DNA of 9,876 nt, from NCBI GenBank assembly GCA_030620925.1, contig JAUXIQ010000045.1, positions 1 to 9,876 on the forward strand, in the 5' to 3' direction. The stretch's first letter is position 1, and every line of letters starts with the position of its first letter. Under the pieces are notes generated by a model. That model searched no databases. It was not told the origin of the DNA and worked only from the letters and a program-made list of their open reading frames with translations. Source of the DNA: JAUXIQ01 sp030620925 [NCBI: Nitrospinota bacterium] (GTDB lineage Bacteria; JAUXIQ01). The translations under genes and the position numbers were made by a program. Positions 7,501 to 9,876 of this stretch are shown here, in pieces.

Positions 7501-7979
7501 TATGCTCCCTCCTCATCGCCCTGAAGCAGCTTCCTGGGGATTTCGCCCTTGAGACAACTGCTCAATGCTATGAGGCCTTCGGAGTTATCCGCTAAAAGTT
7601 GGTGGTCAATGCGTGGCTTGTAATAAAACCCCTCCATGAAGCCGGCGCTCACCAGCTTCATCAGGTTGTGGTATCCATCGCTGTTTCTGGCCAGAAGAAT
7701 GTGGTGGTATGAGTTATCTCCAGAGCGGTGGTCGGTGGTCCTGTCCAGACGGCTGCCGGGGGCTATATACGCCTCGCAGCCGATGATGGGTTTGATTCCC
7801 GCCGACATGGCCTGCTGGTAGAACTCTATGGCGCCGAACATGTTCCCATGGTCGGTGATGGCCAGCGCCGGCATCCGGTATTCCTGGGCGTGCTCCAGTA
7901 GGGATTCCATCCGGATGGCGCCGTCCAGGAGGCTGAACTTGGTGTGCAGGTGCAGGTGAACGAAGTCTGCATGTTTCAT
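4518..7979 (-). CDS. dnaE: DNA polymerase III subunit alpha (replicative polymerase)
   Basis: Catalytic subunit of the replicative polymerase, which extends both strands while tethered to the beta clamp. At 1153 residues it has normal DnaE length. The N-terminal PHP domain retains residues that line up with all nine metal ligands: His10, His12, Asp19, His44, Glu69, His93, Cys142, Asp210, His212. The palm has GPGRGSAAGSL (369-379), PDIDIDF with Asp411 and Asp413, and KMDFLGL with Asp564, matching E. coli Asp401, Asp403 and Asp555. QGSLF (919-923) is the internal clamp-binding motif, at almost the same position as in E. coli. An OB-fold follows from about 990. The ATG at 7979 has AAGGTC seven bases upstream. 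It lies 86 nt after guaA; no clear promoter or terminator was seen in that gap. No break or frameshift. Confidence 0.98.
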   Translation of the reverse strand: MKHADFVHLHLHTKFSLLDGAIRMESLLEHAQEYRMPALAITDHGNMFGAIEFYQQAMSAGIKPIIGCEAYIAPGSRLDRTTDHRSGDNSYHHILLARNSDGYHNLMKLVSAGFMEGFYYKPRIDHQLLADNSEGLIALSSCLKGEIPRKLLQGDEEGAYQAAARYKEILGPGCFYLELQDQGLPEQKKLIPLLREMGRKLEIPLTATNDCHYLDRTHAKAHEVLLCVQTGTTMNDPGRMRLPTDQFYFKPPEEMERLFAEIPEAVRSTVEIAERCNLELEFGRLNLPHYEPPAGYDLDGYLKDLALKGLEERLAEVDHDGGQAAFPRETYQKRLHDELEVIARMGFSGYFLIVWDFIDYARRQGIPVGPGRGSAAGSLAAYALKITDLDPLRYGLLFERFLNPERISPPDIDIDFCQERRDRVIDYVNEKYGRHNVAQIITFGSMMARGVIRDVGRAMDIPYGEVDRIAKLIPNRLNITLKDALQEEPRLRQMLDADEQVRNLLQVAETLEGLTRHASTHAAGVVISPRPLLEMVPLYRGQNDEILTQYDMNGIESLGLLKMDFLGLGTLTLIENTVDIVSRTRGIDVDIDTMPLDDKATYELLSDARTLGVFQLESSGLREILKKLKPETFEDIIALVALYRPGPLGSGMAEDFISRKHGLTQIKYEHPDLEDILKETYGVILYQEQVMQIAGKLAGFSMGTADLLRRAMGKKKPEVMAQQREKFLDGAKAAGVKEKVAERIFNLMEHFAGYGFNKSHSAAYALVAYRTAYLKANFTVEFMAALLTSVRENTDKVIKYMAECKELGLEVLPPDINQSHSAFTVSGGCIRFGLGGVKNVGENAVQAVIAARGEGGDFESLDDFCSRVDLRVTNRRVVESLIKAGAFDSLGRSRASLFYSLEATMEKAQKHQEDRAQGQGSLFDGWEMASTAGNAPSEEETAEWDQSQLLAFEKEALGFYITGHPLSRYQDLLNLHGDCDTQSIHELPDGQNVTIGGVISKAKLTTTRKGDRMAFATLEDLHGSVEVIVFPGVLEGASPYLSGEEPVLISGKVDSGEEGAKLLADSIRALTSENGAKRVHIKLVSIATDLALLEEIKSVLSKHRGHCPVLFHIQFPEKGEVAISASDDLSVSPGSEFVKEVEETVGQGRIHLE

Positions 7980-8065
7980 GGCATGACCTTAAAAATGAGG
8001 TTGGAATAACAGAACAATAAACTTTGCTTCACTATTAAAGAACGCTTAGCTCTGCTGAAGCCCCA

Positions 8066-9628
8066 TCACTCCCATTCGATGGTGGACGGGGGTTTGGAGC
8101 TGATGTCGTAGACCACCCTGTTCACGCCCCGCACCTCGTTGATTATCCGGTTGGAGATGCTCTGCAACAGGGGATAGGGGAGCTGCACCCAGTCGGCGGT
8201 CATGCCGTCGGTGCTGTGCACGGCGCGGATGCATACCACGTTCTCAAAAGTCCTTTCATCGCCCATCACTCCCACGCTCTTCACCGGCAGGAGCACGGCG
8301 AAGGACTGCCATATCTCGTAGTAGAGGTTCTCCCGCCGCACCTCTTCGAGCAGCACGGCGTCGGCATGGCGCAATACCTCCAGCCGCTCCCGGGTGACCT
8401 CGCCCAATATCCGCACCGCCAGACCGGGGCCGGGAAAAGGCTGTCGCCAGATCACCTCGCGGGGCAGACCCAACTCCTCTCCCAGCAGGCGCACCTCGTC
8501 TTTGAACAGCTCCCGCAGCGGCTCAATCAGCTTCAGGCCCATCTTCTCCGGCAGGCCCCCCACGTTGTGGTGGCTCTTTATCAATGCCGAGGGACCCTTG
8601 AAAGAAACGCTCTCGATGACGTCGGGGTAGAGAGTCCCCTGGGCCAGAAACTCCACTCCGCCCAGTTCCCCGGCGGCCTCCTCAAAAACCCTGATGAACT
8701 CCTCGCCGATTATCTTGCGCTTCCGCTCGGGGTCCTCCACGCCGGTCAACCTGTCGAGGAAGCGCTCAGCGGCGTCTATGAACACCACTTCCATGTGAAA
8801 ATTTTTCCGCAACGTGTCCAGCACTTCCTGCGCCTCACCCCGCCGCAGGACGCCGTTATCCACGAAGATGCAGACCAGCTTATCCCCTAAAGCCCTGTTG
8901 AACAGGACGGCCACCACCGTGGAGTCCACGCCGCCGCTCAGGGCGCAGACCACCTTGCCCCGGCCAACTTTCTCCTTGATCTCCCGTATGGAGTGCTGGA
9001 CGAAGGAGCGCATGGTCCACTGGGGTTTGCAGCCGCAGATGCGGAACAGGAAATTGTTCAGAATCTCGGCGCCCTGGGGGGTGTGCGCCACTTCGGGATG
9101 AAACTGAAGCCCGTAGAGCCCGCGCTCCCCGTCGGCCATGGCCGCAAAGGGGGAGTTCTCCGAGTGGGCGATGGGGGAAAAACCGTCGGGCAGCTCTTCC
9201 ACGCGGTCGCCGTGGCTCATCCAGGCGGTGAAGGAGGTTAGACCCAGCTCATCCAGGCCGTGGAATATGTCCCGGTAATCGTCTACGTATAACTGGGTGC
9301 TCCCGTACTCCCCTTTGAGCGACCTGAGCACCTTCCCTCCCAGGATATCGGCCATGAGCTGCATGCCGTAACAGATGCCCAGTTGGGGCACGTTAAGCTC
9401 GAATATCCGCTTGTCGCAAACGGGCGCCCCTTCGCCGTAAATGCTCGACGGCCCGCCGGACAAGATTATCCCCTTAGGCTGGAACCGGCGCACTTCTTCA
9501 ACGTCGGCGGAGAAGGGCCGGATTTCGCAGTAGACCTTGCCCGCCCGCACACGTCTGGCGATGAGCTGCGTGTATTGGGAACCGAAATCCAATACCAGTA
9601 TTCTATCCTGATACAGTTCCTCTCCCAT
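8066..9628 (-). CDS. guaA: GMP synthase (glutamine-hydrolysing)
   Basis: Converts XMP to GMP using ATP and ammonia taken from glutamine, the last step of guanine nucleotide synthesis in the cytosol. The 520-residue protein has a class I amidotransferase domain with the triad Cys86 (GICYGMQ), His177 and Glu179 (LQFHPEV). The synthetase domain has the PP-loop SGGVDS (231-236). The dimerisation domain ends in the usual KPPSTIEWE. The start at 9628 gives the same N-terminal offset as E. coli GuaA. It is also the first possible start, since an in-frame TAA lies three codons upstream. Its ribosome binding site is poor: AGGA touches the ATG, and GCGG lies about ten bases back. It follows guaB by 14 nt, so coupling to guaB translation is likely and may compensate. 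No unusual residues were seen. Confidence 0.98.
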   Translation of the reverse strand: MGEELYQDRILVLDFGSQYTQLIARRVRAGKVYCEIRPFSADVEEVRRFQPKGIILSGGPSSIYGEGAPVCDKRIFELNVPQLGICYGMQLMADILGGKVLRSLKGEYGSTQLYVDDYRDIFHGLDELGLTSFTAWMSHGDRVEELPDGFSPIAHSENSPFAAMADGERGLYGLQFHPEVAHTPQGAEILNNFLFRICGCKPQWTMRSFVQHSIREIKEKVGRGKVVCALSGGVDSTVVAVLFNRALGDKLVCIFVDNGVLRRGEAQEVLDTLRKNFHMEVVFIDAAERFLDRLTGVEDPERKRKIIGEEFIRVFEEAAGELGGVEFLAQGTLYPDVIESVSFKGPSALIKSHHNVGGLPEKMGLKLIEPLRELFKDEVRLLGEELGLPREVIWRQPFPGPGLAVRILGEVTRERLEVLRHADAVLLEEVRRENLYYEIWQSFAVLLPVKSVGVMGDERTFENVVCIRAVHSTDGMTADWVQLPYPLLQSISNRIINEVRGVNRVVYDISSKPPSTIEWE

Positions 9629-9642
9629 TCCTGATTATCCGC

Positions 9643-9876
<234 letters not shown>

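Noticed and set aside
8216-8890. 224-codon plus-strand open frame opposite guaA
   Set aside because: Antisense shadow of guaA; the translation is rich in His, Gln and Leu with no family signature.

Overview
The window reads as ordinary chromosome of a diderm bacterium with moderately high GC and frequent ATA isoleucine codons. The solute-binding protein has a plain type I signal peptide with no lipobox cysteine, which points to a periplasm. The gene content and the palindromic intergenic repeats would suit Desulfobacterota (deltaproteobacteria) or a similar anaerobic lineage. That placement is only an inference; nothing here fixes the taxon.

Right two thirds, minus strand (9876 to 3443): a housekeeping run guaB (3' end only), guaA, dnaE, accA. 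guaB and guaA are 14 nt apart and make the two steps from IMP to GMP. dnaE is the replicative polymerase subunit with an apparently intact PHP metal site. accA is a carboxyltransferase subunit of acetyl-CoA carboxylase. dnaE lies 86 nt after guaA. accA lies 115 nt after dnaE, and that gap holds a perfect 19-bp AT-only-armed palindrome.

Centre (1907-3196, plus strand): a single FAD/NAD(P)H oxidoreductase of the rubredoxin-reductase/NirB-like type with no redox-active cysteine pair. It converges on accA. The 246 nt between the two stops is packed with short hairpins. Four of them carry a GTAG head, in alternating orientations, and resemble REP/BIME elements.

Left (1-1906): a 448-nt intergenic region separates the oxidoreductase from a divergent minus-strand gene for a branched-chain-amino-acid-type periplasmic binding protein. 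It holds a plausible promoter in each direction and a dyad next to the oxidoreductase promoter. Directly after the binding-protein stop, in the same frame, lies a 50-codon remnant that resembles the N-terminus of a LivH permease. It has no start codon, has lost the conserved NFAHG motif and is stopped early. The transporter cassette therefore looks decayed or rearranged here. A strong Shine-Dalgarno with an ATG at positions 5-3 suggests that another minus-strand gene begins at the left edge.

No tRNA, rRNA, CRISPR array, transposase or phage gene was seen. The most notable items are the REP-like cluster, the livH remnant and the palindrome before accA.
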